From positions 37,487,833 through 37,551,832 of the forward strand of contig OU744446.1 in the NCBI GenBank assembly GCA_916610825.1: a stretch of DNA of 64,000 bases, written 5' to 3'. The position numbers and the translations under genes are program-made. Below, piece after piece: positions 1 through 22,161 of this stretch. Numbering within the stretch: the first letter of the stretch is position 1; the number at the start of each line of letters is the position of its first letter. The DNA is from Haliclystus octoradiatus (lineage: Eukaryota; Cnidaria; Staurozoa; Stauromedusae; Haliclystidae). The notes under the pieces are model-generated. The model saw only the letters and a program-made list of their open reading frames with translations, was not told where the DNA came from and made no database searches.

Positions 1-1300
1 TCTTTTAATATCCCACCTTGCTTAATATCCCCACATAAAACTGATTTCTATTTTCCATTATCCATACAAACCCTCATAATCCTACCTCGCTTAATGTCCC
101 GCTTTTCATCTGTACCAGAGGGGGGATATTAAGCAAGTTCGACTGTATTTTATTGCGATATCTTTTTTCGTTATACAAAGAAAATTTTATTAGATATAGT
201 AACGCAATTACAATTATCAAGTAATAATATATATATATATGATGTAAATAAAACAGTCAGTTTGACAATTATAAATTTGTAAAAAATATTAGTTAATTTA
301 AAAAATATTAGTCAATTTGAAAAATACGTATGTTAATTTTATTAAAGAAACAACCAGCGTTGAAAAGCTAATTACCAGGCGAGATTAGAGGAAATATACT
401 TGAAAATATTCAGGAATATCCAAATTCATAATATCCTTTTTTTAGTGACTTAAACTTACGTTCATGAACAGTTGATGAAATGTCCTTGAAAAGGTTGTCT
501 GAGCAAGGTTCATGAACAGGTTCATGAGCTTTCAACAAAATTGCATTGACTGGTATGGATGAAAAGGTGGGACATTAAGCAACGAGGGATATAAGACGGG
601 GTAGGAATATGAGAGTTTTTTATGGAGAATGGAAAATATGACTCAATTGATGCTAAACAAAGTTGCATATCAAGTAACTGTAAAAAGAGGATATTAATAG
701 AGTTCGATTGTGATTAGATATTTTATTTCATCTGACATGAATTTTGAATTTTACATTTATGATAAGGTACCTTGGTATAAAAATTTTCATCATATTTTAC
801 ATGTCCAAATAAATTCCACAGGTTCAAATTAAAATATGCTAAAATATGCTATCATAAAGAGTTACATACATAATTTATAATATTTTCCCTTTAGCTATGT
901 TTAAATAACCAAAAACTTTTTCAACATATGTACTTATGTAGACCAAACAAATTTACGATGCTCCATCGTCGACTTTCGACAAAAGTAATTTATACCAGCT
1001 GTATAACGCATGAACATTGTGAACAGTATATCAACTCCATGAACCATTGTTTAAATTCATGGACATTCGTCAAACAGCTCAACAACGCTCGCAAAACATT
1101 TAATTGTCTCTCTCCTTCGTAAACTTGACACATCATGGTATTCTGTTAACTGTTCATACCAATGTGCATGTGGCATTTACATATTTCATGAATATCATTT
1201 CGCTCTGGTTAAGATGAATTTTTACAAAATTTTCATGTCTATCCTAAGATTAAATAATGTATTACACAACAATTGGAAAGATTTGAGATAATTCAAGTCA
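1..1300. other. Gene-free left flank with decayed repeats
   Basis: No coding region is supported here; the short open frames are chance. At about 1-149 there is a repeat unit with GCTTAATATCCCC-type ends, closing with TTCGACTGTA. A diverged relative lies at about 565-712, and similar sequence recurs at 46040-46130, so this looks like a further pogo-type MITE family. At about 430-560 there are scattered GTTCATGAAC-type motifs belonging to another MITE family. The 3' untranslated region of METTL1 (minus strand) should start at 1300 and run leftward. Confidence 0.5.
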
Positions 1301-4300
1301 TTATTTTGCTTCTTTGGGGATATAAGGATCGTTAATGCGTTCAAATATGGCTAAGTACTTGTCACCTGAATTCCGTGCAACTTTTTTTCCTTCTTCTGTA
1401 CTATGCAAAATCTTATCAACAGCAGCATCGTCTTTCTAAAAATAAAGAAATTGAATTGCATAATATTGGCAAATTGTGTGCGTAAATTTTCTCCATACAG
1501 TGTAACCCGCTTAAGTGCAAGTAAGAATTGCCAACGATTTCAGTTGCATTTATCCGAATTTGGACTTATCCGAAATTGCTTAGCAAACATTTGATGAAAA
1601 TAGTTTATAGGTTTTCAAATTCAGGTTGCAGATAAGCGGGAATTTCACTTATCCGAATTGCACTTAAGCGGGTATATTATATATTACACTGTATTTAAAT
1701 GGCGGCAGATTAACATAGCATAACCCCTCCAAAAAACAGTTCAGGAGTTCATGAACAGTTCATGAACGTTCAGTGGTCCCAAATTGATATCAAAACTTTG
1801 TGAACAGTTCATGAAAATTCAAGCCATTTAACGTTCCTGAACTGTTTTTCGCAAGGGAAGGAACATGCATAAGTAACATAGTATAACTAACATACATGTG
1901 TAGCTCAGTGGCAGAGTGTCAGCACAATGTGTAGGAGGTCCAGGGTTCAATTCGTTGTGGGAAAACAAATGTTCTTTGATTCTATCTGTACCTTCATGAT
2001 GTCTCTCAATCAAACAATCATTTTTTACCTAGGATGTAGCTTGACCTTCTTGAAATGTTTTAGTCTGTGACCTACGAGGTGACTGTCAATCTTTTGAAAT
2101 TAGTGAAATATCATAAAATATAAGACATTGTGAACCCGCTCAAGTGCATTCCAGATTAGTGAAATTCCTGATTATCTGCAACATTGTCTTGAGAGACCAA
2201 AGAAACTATTTCCTGGTTGAGTCCTTGTTAACAATTTCTGATAAATGCAATGGAGTTGATTTCAATTTTGAGCGGATTTGACTGTAATATACAGTCAAAC
2301 CTGTTATAACGGTCACCTCTATACAGTGGCCACCTGTCTTTAGGGGGTCACTCTTGCAATGTCTAAAATGGTATTTTCTATTGAATCAAACCTGTATATA
2401 AAGGCCACCTGTCTATAGTGGTCAATTTATATACCTCTCGTAGTTGGCCGTTAGCCTATATACAGGTTTCACCGTATTATACAAGTGGTCTGATTAAAAA
2501 GTATTGAGCATTTACAAAACTTGGATATGTTGAAATTTTTCAATTTTATTTTAAACAATTCACGTAATACTACTTCTTCTAGCAGAGAATTCCATGGCTT
2601 AATTACTCTGTTCTATGAAAAAAGTGCTTCTGAGAGTCGTACTTGCTTGCAAACATTAAATTAATTGATTTGGTTGAAAGAAGTTCAATAGAATGTCCAC
2701 AGAAAGGCATCTGAGGCATTCGTACACAATTCATTAAATGAGAAATTTAAAAATAATGATTATAGCGACACATACATATTCGTTAGGTTCCATCGGTCTA
2801 AACAGCGGATGATCTGTGAAATGTTGTTTCATCCATAAATGTAACTCATGGACATCAGTAACTGTGTAAACAATACCCTGTAAACGAGATGATAGAACTT
2901 TCAATTAGTTTCCAATCAACAAATCTACTTCTTGAGCTGAACATTGAAATAACCATTTGGAAATCAGATTGTTATTTGATTTGTCAGTTTTAACGTAATA
3001 GAGACAGAAACGTAAAATGTTTAGGGTTTTTCTGGTAAAAGACACATGATAGCCACAGTACATAGATGACTAGCAAGTCAAATCAGACATGAAAATTTCA
3101 AAAATAATTAGATATCAAGGAAATTTAGATTATTTTTAATCGATTTCAACGGGGAAAGCCAATAAATAGAGTTCACAAGGGTGAAAATAGTCTGAAATCT
3201 GCTAAACATGTGAAAATCCTTTATGTCTTTCAAATGAAAAATCAAAGTGACATGATTAACTAGTCAGGAAGAAGTCAATTTTAACATTTATGGTTAACAG
3301 TTCACATTTACAACTAAAAATGGTGTCCCTCCATAAAATTGAACAGTTCGTAAATAATCTGCTCAAACAAATCAAACAACTTACCCCTACAGCCATAACG
3401 TAAGCATATTCAGCAAGGAGTGTAGGGCTGAAATTGATAACGTCAGAAAATATAATAAATACCATGTAAGGAGAAAACGAGAAGGCATCAGAAGATTACT
3501 AGCTATTGTGTCGAGTGACTTTCGCCTTCAAGTTTTTACCTGAACTGACTTGAGTACGCCAATTGTCAATAGCTCATAGGAAACTGTGCGCCAGTTGTTT
3601 TGTATTATAACTTACATCACTTTTATAAACATTAACATGACGTTTTTGCTGACAAAATGTTTTTGAAAATTCTTAATCAAATTGGAAATTCTCATTTGTG
3701 ATGTCAAAGTTCGAATTGTAAGATCAATTATGTGTTCTCATCTAGTTTTACCATGGTGGTTTGGAGTCATAACTCCAAACCAATGAGATTGATTGAATGA
3801 ATTTCAATACAAAGACAGGTATCTGCTGTAGGTGGCTGCCATGGTCCGACAAAATGTTTTACCTTCCGCAAACTTTAAATTTTTAGATAAACTTTTGAGT
3901 AATTTTACTGACATAAAAACGTAAACTCGAAGCTTTCTTTTAGGTCTATTTCCAGCATTTTGCCTTTTCCTTCTGAACTTTGCTGGCATTCCGCAAACTA
4001 GGTTTCCAAGTTTCCGGACTTCGCCGGACTCTGGTGGCTGCTGTATGGAGGTGACCATTATAACAGGTTTGACTATATACACATTTCATGGGTTTTCTTA
4101 TAAAAAATTGTTGATGACAAATTTAATGAGTAACTTACCTTATAATACGCCATTTATTTTTCTTCTTTTTGAAATGAGGATCAGGAAACAAGAAAAATAC
4201 TTTTGTAAGCTGTTTAAATGAATGAAAACCAAATCATTGCAATATTCTCAACAAGGTAAGTAAGCTGACGCAAATAGTATCCATGCCAGTTGCAGGGTTC

Positions 4301-7300
4301 GATAAAAGTAGCAATTCTGGACTCCTAGATTCCAGTAGGTTAGAACAAATTCAAAAGAAAATTGATAATGTTAATGATTTACTGGTCAAACATCAACAAA
4401 AAAATTCACAACAAAATGTTGAATTACCTCTAGAATTCCAGAAGGCTAAACCTTTTGTCAGACCCTGGCCACTGCTGATTGGCCTACAACTAGACCGACG
4501 TGCACACATCTGAAACAACAGATTTTTCTGGGCAACTTGATTGAAATTCCCATAAAAGTGTATAAAAATACCCTAGATAATTCCCTGTTTCTTGTTTTGG
4601 TCAATTTTTTTCAAAGGTTACATACAATGAATTTAAATAACAGTTTACAATCAGAACTCTCTTGATGCATATCTTTCGGGACTTCCTCATGCGTCTCTGA
4701 ATTCACAAAATTATGGAAAAACAATTCAAGAATCAAAGACTGTGAAGCTCATATGCTGCATTTTATCGCAATGCCAAGAAGGCCTGTGATGTATGGCACA
4801 TTTTTGAAATGTGACTCCCCTAGATTCCATATAATTAACTGCTGCTAATGCCAAATCACACGCTACTCCATGATAACACTCTTGTGGGAAGTATACTCAA
4901 TACTATGATGGTAAAAGCTGAATGTTGGTGTATCAAAGTGACCTTTTCTATTCTATCCCAAAAACCAATCCAGTCAATACTATAATTGGACGTTTTCAAA
5001 ACATCTAAATAAGGGCTTTGGAACCAAAGATTATCAGATCAAGAATAATGCTGCTGTTGTATTGGGTCTTAAATAAGTTGAATTTGAAATACGTAAATTT
5101 ATCATATATGCTTCTTACCTGACCTTTATTGAAAAAGTTTGGCATATATTTCATAGCATTGGTTCGTACTATTGCAATATTACCATATTGACCTTCATTC
5201 TGTTGTCGTAACGCCAGTATTCTATTCTTTACATATTCACTGACCTATCCTATAAAAGACAATAATTCATATAGGCTAACAATCTCAAAAGATATCCCCA
5301 ATGAAAACAGTTCAACAATATCAAATCTATGTTAATATAATTGATTAAAGAAAACTTTTTTAAACTGAATTGAATATTTACAGACCTTGACACGTATTTC
5401 CATTCCAAGCATCAAAGTTGAAGGGAAAACATTTGCAAGATCAACTATAAAGAGATATGACACAATTATGTTACAAATAACAAATGTTCAATTATGTGAA
5501 AGTAAGAGGGTTGGCCACATGTGGCACAATAATTACATATGGACAATAGATTGGTTCAAAAAAAAAGAAGTTTGAAATGTTGCAAGCATAAACCATTTTA
5601 TTGTTCAGCCCCGGCCATGACTTTTTTATTTCGCCAACATTCATCGGATAAAATCCGATGGATATCGGATAAAATCCAATGGATTTTTACATTTTTTCGC
5701 CAACATCTTGAGGGTGGCCAAATTACTTTTTATTTTTGCCAACATTCATCGGATTTTGTTGAGTTCATTTTCGTCAACAGCGGTTGGTATTTTGAGGCTT
5801 GGAAGCTAGTCAGTCGAGCCCACCAATCCTGAGACAAGCTACGTCATTGTTGACCAATCAGAGGAAGGTTCATATTTTCAGCAAAATCCAACAATGTTGG
5901 CGAAATAAAAAGTCATTTGGTCACTTCGCCAACATCGGTAGAGAACAATAGAACTCAACAAAATTTGATGAATGTTGGTGAAATTTTTGAATGTATTCAA
6001 AATCCAAATTCAACATCAGCCAACAAAATCCGAAATGGTGAAGGTGGCCAAATGACTTCTTATTTCGCCAACATTCATCGGATTTTGTTGAATTCATGAA
6101 TGTTGGTGAAATAAAAAGTCATTTGGCCGGGGCTTTAGACTTGCTCTGAAACAAGTTACCGCAAATTTAAAAGACATCCGACATCACAAAGTGGACTCTC
6201 AAGACCCCTCTAAATTAATACGTAGGGTTAATGGCAAAAACGCTAATATATTTTAAACGGGATGAAGTTATCTTTGCAATAACATTTTTATAAATTTAAA
6301 TAGAAGGCAATAAAGCTAATTTGATGAGTAACTTCTTCTTAAAGCATTTGATAACAAAAATCAAAGACAACAGTAATTTTTGTTATCAAATAAAGCTAAT
6401 GACATGAATAAGTTTAATTGATTATTTAAAATATTAAAATATTTATATTTCCAATAAAAATAGCAAATTCTAAAAGATACATCGAATAGCGTAGATTCTG
6501 CTATGAAAACAGCTTTATCAGACAGGTGTGAGGCTTCAATCTGTCAACGTTAACTAATTATTAAAAAAAGTGTTAGCCGCTTTTGCGGTTGAAATTTTTC
6601 ATAAGTTGTAGCTTATGAAACTCTTACAAACAAAGATCTCTGATCAAATATGCCTCAACTGCAAATCGGCAAAGTATGGATATCTTTAATTAAACATGGC
6701 GTAGCAAACAATGATATCTTACCTAGTAATCCACCATAGCCACAACCGACATCTGCAAATCTTACTTCATTTTGAAAATCATCGTTGTTTTCATTATCTG
6801 GATTTTTCTTTAGCATATTCTCTGGGTAGAATGCTGACCAATCAAGTAAAGATGGATGTGATGGGCTTGAAAAACAAAACACGATTGTGCCATCAGTTGA
6901 ATTTAACAAATCATGTTGTTTTTGAATTGAGATTGAGCTTGTGATTTGCGCTCACCCCTGTGAAAATCAGTTCAGGAGTTCATGAACACTTCATAAACGT
7001 TTTAAATGGCCTCAAATTATTATGAACTGTTCAAAAATTGAAGCCATTTAACATTCATGAGCTCCTAAACTGTTTTTCGCAGAGGCAGGTTATCATTATC
7101 TACACAATTGGTCAGCAGGACTTCAGATGCGATGCCTGGAAAACTACAACGTCCCATTGGTATTTGATAAATCCTATATGGCAGGGATCAGTTTGCCGAA
7201 AAGGACCCAGGTATTCAATTTAACAAGATATTAGCGGCACCCACAGAATGTTTAATGCAGACGCAATGCATTTTAACATGATATTGATTGTTGCACTCTT

Positions 7301-7911
7301 TGTGAGTGAATAAATGTGTTAGATACATAATAAATATATAACAAATTTGTATTACTCCAAAAAGATAGGTGATTTGGGCAAGAAACATTGCGGCCATTTG
7401 AGCGCAACGGCTGGATAGACTTGAACATTTATCTCAGGGGCGGCACAGATGGATTCTGTAACCTGGGGCAGGGCAGGGGCGAATGAAACAAAATTATTGA
7501 GTTGTTGTTGTTTGATTGTTTGTCTTAATCTTGACAAGTAGGCCTAACCAAGTTATGTTTATAATATAAAAATTAAGAAGGGAAGAATGTCCCCGTGACT
7601 TGGAAAAACTTAAATCACATTAATGAAACAGTTTATATATAAGATATATGAAAGTCAAGTCAAATACTGCAGTGTTGTAATTAATTAAGTTAATGAGTAT
7701 GCTAAGTCACTGAATGCTTTGCGGGAGCGGGTTAGACCGTTAGAGTAAGAGGGGGGTCTCAACAATTCAGTCAGGTTAAAAATTGCTACAAAAAAATTTT
7801 TAAATTATGAACTTACTATATAAATGAATGATCAGCCATAGGATTAGAATGTGCTCGTTGTCTGAAATATTTCTTTTGAGGTAAACGAATTTCCATGTTG
7901 TTGACCGCCAT
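1301..7911 (-). CDS. METTL1: METTL1, tRNA (guanine-N7)-methyltransferase, 8 coding exons
   Basis: Catalytic subunit that makes m7G46 in tRNA variable loops, working with the WDR4 scaffold. Minus-strand coding exons in transcript order: 7911-7817, 6865-6723, 5444-5386, 5244-5119, 4209-4139, 3427-3385, 2877-2776, 1435-1301. Together they make 774 nt, 257 residues plus TAA, and all joins keep frame with GT-AG introns. Visible hallmarks are the N-terminal [11 protein letters not shown] block, the SAM-binding glycine loop [10 protein letters not shown] (residues 68-77), [20 protein letters not shown] (RNA-binding/catalytic region), [11 protein letters not shown], and the STEEGKK motif near the C terminus. 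The length is close to the human protein, with a shorter C-terminal tail. The start ATG has A at -3 and G at +4. The acceptor at 6866 is CAAG, a weaker form. The introns hold several MITEs, a LINE remnant and a 528-bp foldback element. Confidence 0.95.
1498..1691. repeat. Pogo/Tigger-like MITE, family 2
   Basis: A 194-bp element starts CAGTGTAACCCGCTTAAGTG and ends with the inverted counterpart CACTTAAGCGGG followed by TTACACTG. It is flanked on both sides by TA. The TA target and CAGT ends point to a Tc1/mariner-pogo-type non-autonomous element. It sits in METTL1 intron 7, 62 bp from the last exon. A diverged relative lies near 2133-2285 and a fragment at 32473-32515. Confidence 0.75.
1724..1857. 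repeat. GTTCATGAAC-rich MITE copy
   Basis: The ends are CCCCTCCAAAAAACAGTTCA and the inverse TGAACTGTTTTTCGCAAGGG. The interior carries repeated GTTCATGAAC palindromes and an AACGTT-centred core. It lies in METTL1 intron 7, directly after the pogo-like element. Confidence 0.65.
1896..1972 (+). repeat. tRNA-like SINE head or decayed tRNA relic
   Basis: TAGCTCAGTGGCAGAGTG matches a pol III A box and D arm. GGTTCAATTC, about 45 nt downstream, matches a B box. The acceptor stem cannot be paired convincingly, so it is read as a SINE-derived or pseudo-tRNA fragment rather than a functional tRNA gene. A similar unit lies on the minus strand at 44430-44510. Confidence 0.4.
2292..2474 (+). repeat. 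Pogo-like MITE family 1, forward copy
   Basis: Starts CAGTCAAACCTGTTATAACG and ends with the near-inverse ACAGGTTTCACCG, flanked by TA. The interior contains repeated GTGGTCA/CACCTGTCTATAGTGG units that form an internal imperfect palindrome. It lies in METTL1 intron 7. Confidence 0.85.
2490..2665 (-). repeat. Remnant of a LINE reverse-transcriptase tail
   Basis: Read on the minus strand, one frame gives [15 protein letters not shown] followed by [11 protein letters not shown]. This resembles the conserved C-terminal segment of CR1/L2/jockey-type ORF2 proteins (WN.LP..VV ... FK..L). An upstream stop in the same frame shows decay. It lies in METTL1 intron 7. The match is by pattern only. Confidence 0.45.
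4293..4467. repeat. hAT-type MITE (CAGGGTCCGAC family), METTL1 intron 4
   Basis: The ends CAGGGTTCGATAAAAG and CTTTTGTCAGACCCTG are inverted. The interior contains the TCTGGAATCCTAG-like subterminal motif in inverted form. It belongs to the family whose best copy is at 17599-17773. The open frame across it is an artefact of the repeat. Confidence 0.7.
5607..6134. repeat. 528-bp foldback/MITE element with long inverted ends
   Basis: It begins AGCCCCGGCCATGACTTTTT, followed by ATTTCGCCAACATTCATCGG. It ends with the inverted form of the same roughly 43-bp sequence, closing in TTGGCCGGGGCT. The interior repeats the AACATTCATCGGATTTTGTT motif several times in both orientations. It lies in METTL1 intron 2, between exons 2 and 3. 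I see no transposase. Confidence 0.75.
6955..7086. repeat. GTTCATGAAC-rich MITE copy, METTL1 intron 1
   Basis: Begins CCCCTGTGAAAATCAGTTCA with AGGAGTTCATGAAC following, and ends AAACTGTTTTTCGCAGAGG. It has the same layout as the copy at 1724-1857. Confidence 0.65.
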
Positions 7912-8029
7912 TTTGTTGGGAAAGTAAACGTGAGTTTAGCCTCCTTTCACATTTTTATCAATATAATTAGAGCTGAAATAGAGATCTTGGTAGTCATTTT
8001 GTTTCTGTTTTCGTGTCCACGATTGAGAA
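7912..8029. promoter_or_regulatory. Compact bidirectional promoter, METTL1/YIPF3
   Basis: Only 118 bp separate the METTL1 start codon (minus, 7911) and the YIPF3 start codon (plus, 8030). The core promoters and both 5' UTRs must therefore overlap, or the UTRs must be very short. I see no TATA box of clear consensus. Both starts sit in an ATGGCG context, and the METTL1 side reads AAAATGGCGG. That resembles the YY1-type AANATGGCG element known at TATA-less housekeeping promoters. Confidence 0.7.
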
Positions 8030-18149
<10,120 letters not shown>

Positions 18150-20164
18150 CCTGATCCTCATTAATAATTCTGGAAATATCATCTTATATAAATATAAATA
18201 GTTTTGAAATTTATAAAACAAACAAATAATTGTTTTTCAAAACTTCCAAAGTACAACTTATTCTCGCTGAATTCAACATCATTTTTTATTGGCAAAAACG
18301 ATTTGAAAGAAAATAGTTTTCAATAAAATTTTCAGTGAGATATACAAATCAAAACTATTCTATTAAATAACTTATTTTAGGCAACAAAACAACATGTAAT
18401 TAAATTTGCTGAAAACAAATGATCGGGAATGATTATGTTAGAAATTAGCAATTCATGAACTTATATATATTATATACGCTATGATATAAAAAAAAATAAT
18501 AGATAACTCTTGTCTCTTAGTGACGTAGAATAATTCGTTCAAACTTTAAAAAATTCTTAGCAATTATTTAATGTTTTAATATGCAATTTGATTGAACGTT
18601 TGTAACAATTCAATATCTATTATCTTATACTAACGAAATTATCAAGTATAAATTAAATTATGTATAATTATATATTTACTAAATTGAGTGATTTTTTGAC
18701 GTGTTCATATTTGTGTTTATATCCTGCAAAAATGAGCTGTCTGTTGATATGTACTACTTCAGATTCCGGCTGGGATTCCGTCCCATTGTAGTCGGATAGA
18801 TATCCGAGCGTGGCTATTTCCTTGCTTCAGACATTCAAATGTGAAGTTTTGTATGATAATGTATTTATTACTTATCATATGTTTACACTCCAAAGGCTGG
18901 CATAGAAAGAGGTCGATTACATATTGCAGTTATTATTTATATGTAGAGAAAGACATGATGCAAACTGTAGTTACAATATAAAAACAACAAACAATCCGCT
19001 ACACAAATTATATCCCTCTGCTACGAACATGGGGGGGGGGGGGGGTGATAAATGATCCGGTACGTTGTTGTGAGCGTTGTGTACGAGCAGTTAGCTATAA
19101 TCATTTATAAGAGTTGTGCCATTATATTCCAACGATCGTTCCTGTATAATGTGTTAAGTATGATAAAATATACAATGCATCGTCAACGTTATTATCTCAA
19201 AATCAGAGTCGCAGACAGGCACTTTTTTTGCAAATATATGCGTAATCTGTGGACGTTGACGCGCAACTAACTTTTGATCGCAATGGTATTTGTAGGCGTT
19301 GCACCTTTTGTTTTGTAAATATTGTAACAGGTGAAAGGGGAAAAGCTCATTTTAAAATAAAAAACATTCACAGATGGACCATCATGAACAAAAAGGAGCA
19401 AGTTGTCATATAATTAAAAAGTTAAATCAAAGAATTTAAAGAATTAAAATAGCGTAAACACAGTAGTGTGAATATTAATTGGGAGAATTCTGACATATAT
19501 AGCAATGGCGCAAAGTTTTGCCGCTAAGGTAAATAATAAAGAGTATATACAAGTAATTATAATTTTATCCAATAAAACAATGAGATGTAATTCATGATCT
19601 TAATCCGACAGCACATCAAATCTTGAATGAAAGATTCTTAGGAATTAATATCATCTAAAATATAACTTACAGACAATACAGTACATGTATTGAAGTATAA
19701 TTAAATATATTGTTCCATCTAATAACCATGTGCTATATATGCATTATAAGGATAAGAAAAATGAACTTTGTTTTTTTTAAATAATCCTGCTTGCAGACTC
19801 TTTGATTGTAAACTCTGTGAAATCTAGTAAAACACAGTATAGGCTATATTGTGCAAGCTAAGGTTTTATATTAAGATAACAGAATCAGAAAAGAAGGAGT
19901 GTTTAAATACAATTATCTGATGGAGATTATAAACAACAAAATCAAATCTCATACGATATGTAATGAAAAGCAATGTCCAAAAAGACAAATTATACCATAT
20001 ATGGTAGAAGTATATTAACGTGAAAGTGTATAGAATATGGTCCTGCGGCAATTATTACTTTGAGAATCAGAGCACACAAGTTTAAAATACTTTTCAGATT
20101 AGAATATTTCAAATTGTAGAAAATGATGACTTATTGAGAATATCTGTTGGCATATATTTTTCAG
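18150..20164. other. YIPF3 3' region and spacer
   Basis: No gene is seen. A polyadenylation-type AATAAA is at 18322. A run of 15 G residues is at 19031-19045. The rest is AT-rich sequence without a repeat I recognise. An acceptor-like TATATTTTTCAG ends at 20164, immediately before the next gene's start codon, so an upstream non-coding exon or a trans-spliced leader is possible. Confidence 0.5.
19031..19045 (+). repeat. Poly(G) tract of 15
   Basis: Fifteen uninterrupted G residues in an AT-rich spacer. The tract can form a G-quadruplex in principle, and its length may be a sequencing or assembly artefact. Confidence 0.9.
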
Positions 20165-22161
20165 ATGATTGCAAAAAGTACAAGATTATACAGTTTTCTG
20201 GTGATTATTTTATTACTTCTCCAATCAACACAGTTTTTGTCTGCTATGCCAAGCCCATCAGGTAAACCTTGCAAATGTGTGTACTGTATTCCAGCTATCA
20301 GTTTACAACGGTCAAATCAATTAATACACTCTATAGTGAGTAGTAGTAGTAGTACTGCAGTAGTATAGACCACCACAGTATATATGCCATATATAAATGT
20401 GTGCGCCTTCCCTCTTTCACCTCAAAATAAAAATTGTTTCGTTCTGCTTGGGAATTTTTTGCGAAACAATTCTGCGACCGAGGCTCACATTTACAATCAA
20501 AACGTACAAGGAGAACTTCTCGGGCCTCATAAATTGGCCAGGCCTCGGGGCAATTACCCCGCTCAGTAAAACCTCTTGGCGGCCCTGAGAAGTAGTAGGC
20601 CTATAGACCATCGCATGATCGCAGCATATATATGCACGAGCATGTGCCTTCGCAGTACGCAGTAGTAATGTGCCTTCCCTCTTTCGCCTAATATAATAGC
20701 TACACAAAGAATGCCACAAAATACAGGCAGAATGACAAAAACATTTATAAAAGATAATTCACAACCTAGACCTGACCTTCATAGAGAGGGATTGATCACT
20801 ATAGAAAGGTGTTTTTGTATTTCAATACTGTTCAGTGTATAATCAATGCTTCTAATTGTTAAATGTGTTGTATTGTATTGAATCTCATTGAATTTATGTC
20901 AAAAGTACAATAATGACCTTAATAGGGAGGGATTGACCACTATAGAAGGTGTTTTTGAAGATCATTGAATCTATGTCAAAAGTACAAATGAGCATAATAG
21001 AGAGGGATTGACCACTATGGAAAGGTGTTTTCATCATATTTAAAATTTCAGATCATGCTGGTAAATGTAAAAATGATGATGGACATATACTAAATGTTGG
21101 TGAATCGTATCCACAAAAGAATTGCACAGAAAATTGTAAGAGTGAACAAGAGGATTTATTATCATGTCGTCCGTGGTGTGATACACGGTTCAAAGTATGT
21201 CGATTCGATGATACAAAAACAACAACGGAATATGGCGAAGAAGTTGGTAATACAGGATGCAGAAAATGTACATACCACGCATGTGATGCCATAGGTAAAT
21301 ATAGTAGACAGTTATTGGTTAATATCAGCTGACAATGACTGACGTACACCGAGGTCATTATGCAGAAATTCATGGAGCCTGAGATCAATTACTGTTCTTG
21401 TCAATGTCTACCTGGTCAATATTTTGTAACATGTAATTATTCCATGGATTTTAATCTACTATATAAACATCGATGTATGTCTGTTTGTATCTACTGTATT
21501 CGAGATTCACGCTTCTCATGGTGAACGTATCAAATCCATACTTTCCGTGGGGGTAGCTTACAGTTTTTTGCGGCAACATAGGCCATATTTTATGTTCATA
21601 TCTTTATACTCCTTCAATTGTTGGCCCGAAGCGTATTTTTTATCGTAGGATTTCTCTTGCGGCTCCATCCATAGAAAGAACGAATTACATTCTAATGTTC
21701 ATCACGCAATATCTCTCACACCGACTGACCTTCAGTTCTATTGTTTATTTATCACTTGGGCTAACTTCTAGCAATTAAATTTTAAATTTTTTGTTTTTTA
21801 ATTTCACCCAGCGGAGCGGGTTCACTTCACCAATGTACTATAATTCCTCAAAAATGCAAATATATCCGTAGCGTCTTCATACCCGTAACGGAAAGAAAAC
21901 ACAGAGAAAATATTGTTCTCAAAAAGTTCATATGAATAAGCACGAAAAGTTCATTAGGATCGTACTTTTTAACGTTCACGAACAGTTCATGAACTCGGCA
22001 TGAACTGTTTTTGGCAGGGCTGGGACCATGTATTAAATTACTGTTTTGCTATGTCTATTTCAGAGGGTCCACTTCTTACAGTTTCAAAACAAAACAAAGA
22101 GAAGCGCAACAACATCGTAAATAGTATTGAAGAAGTTGTTTACGATAAAGAAATTAAATAA
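20165..22161 (+). CDS. Secreted cysteine-rich protein, possibly VWC-like, 3 exons
   Basis: I do not recognise this gene. Exons 20165-20261, 21052-21294 and 22064-22161 join in frame to 438 nt, 145 residues plus TAA. The first 27 residues form a clear signal peptide (SFLVIILLLLQSTQFLSA) followed by MPSPS. The mature part has nine cysteines, in the segments GKCK, NCTENCK, SCRPWC, KVC and GCRKCTYHAC. The stretch GESYPQKNCTENC resembles the first half of a von Willebrand factor C or single-VWC domain, but the match is weak. The tail is Lys/Asn/Glu-rich and lacks cysteine. The ATG directly follows a good acceptor (TATATTTTTCAG), so I prefer it to the ATG 18 nt upstream. A secreted ligand, extracellular-matrix or defence protein are all possible. 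Confidence 0.75.
21455..21841. mobile_element. Possible decayed Helitron-like element
   Basis: It starts TCTACTATATAAACATCGAT after an A. Its far end has CACCCAGCGGAGCGGGTTCA and then a CTA-type terminus. This parallels the better element at 58055-58470. The 3' CTAG is not intact. It lies in intron 2 of the cysteine-rich gene. Confidence 0.4.

Noticed and set aside
1896..1972. Functional tRNA gene
   Set aside because: The acceptor stem does not pair, and similar tRNA-like heads occur as repeats elsewhere in the window.
20417..20719. 100-codon minus-strand frame between exons 1 and 2 of the cysteine-rich gene
   Set aside because: It overlaps two repeats of a CCTTCCCTCTTTC-type sequence. No domain or splice structure supports it.
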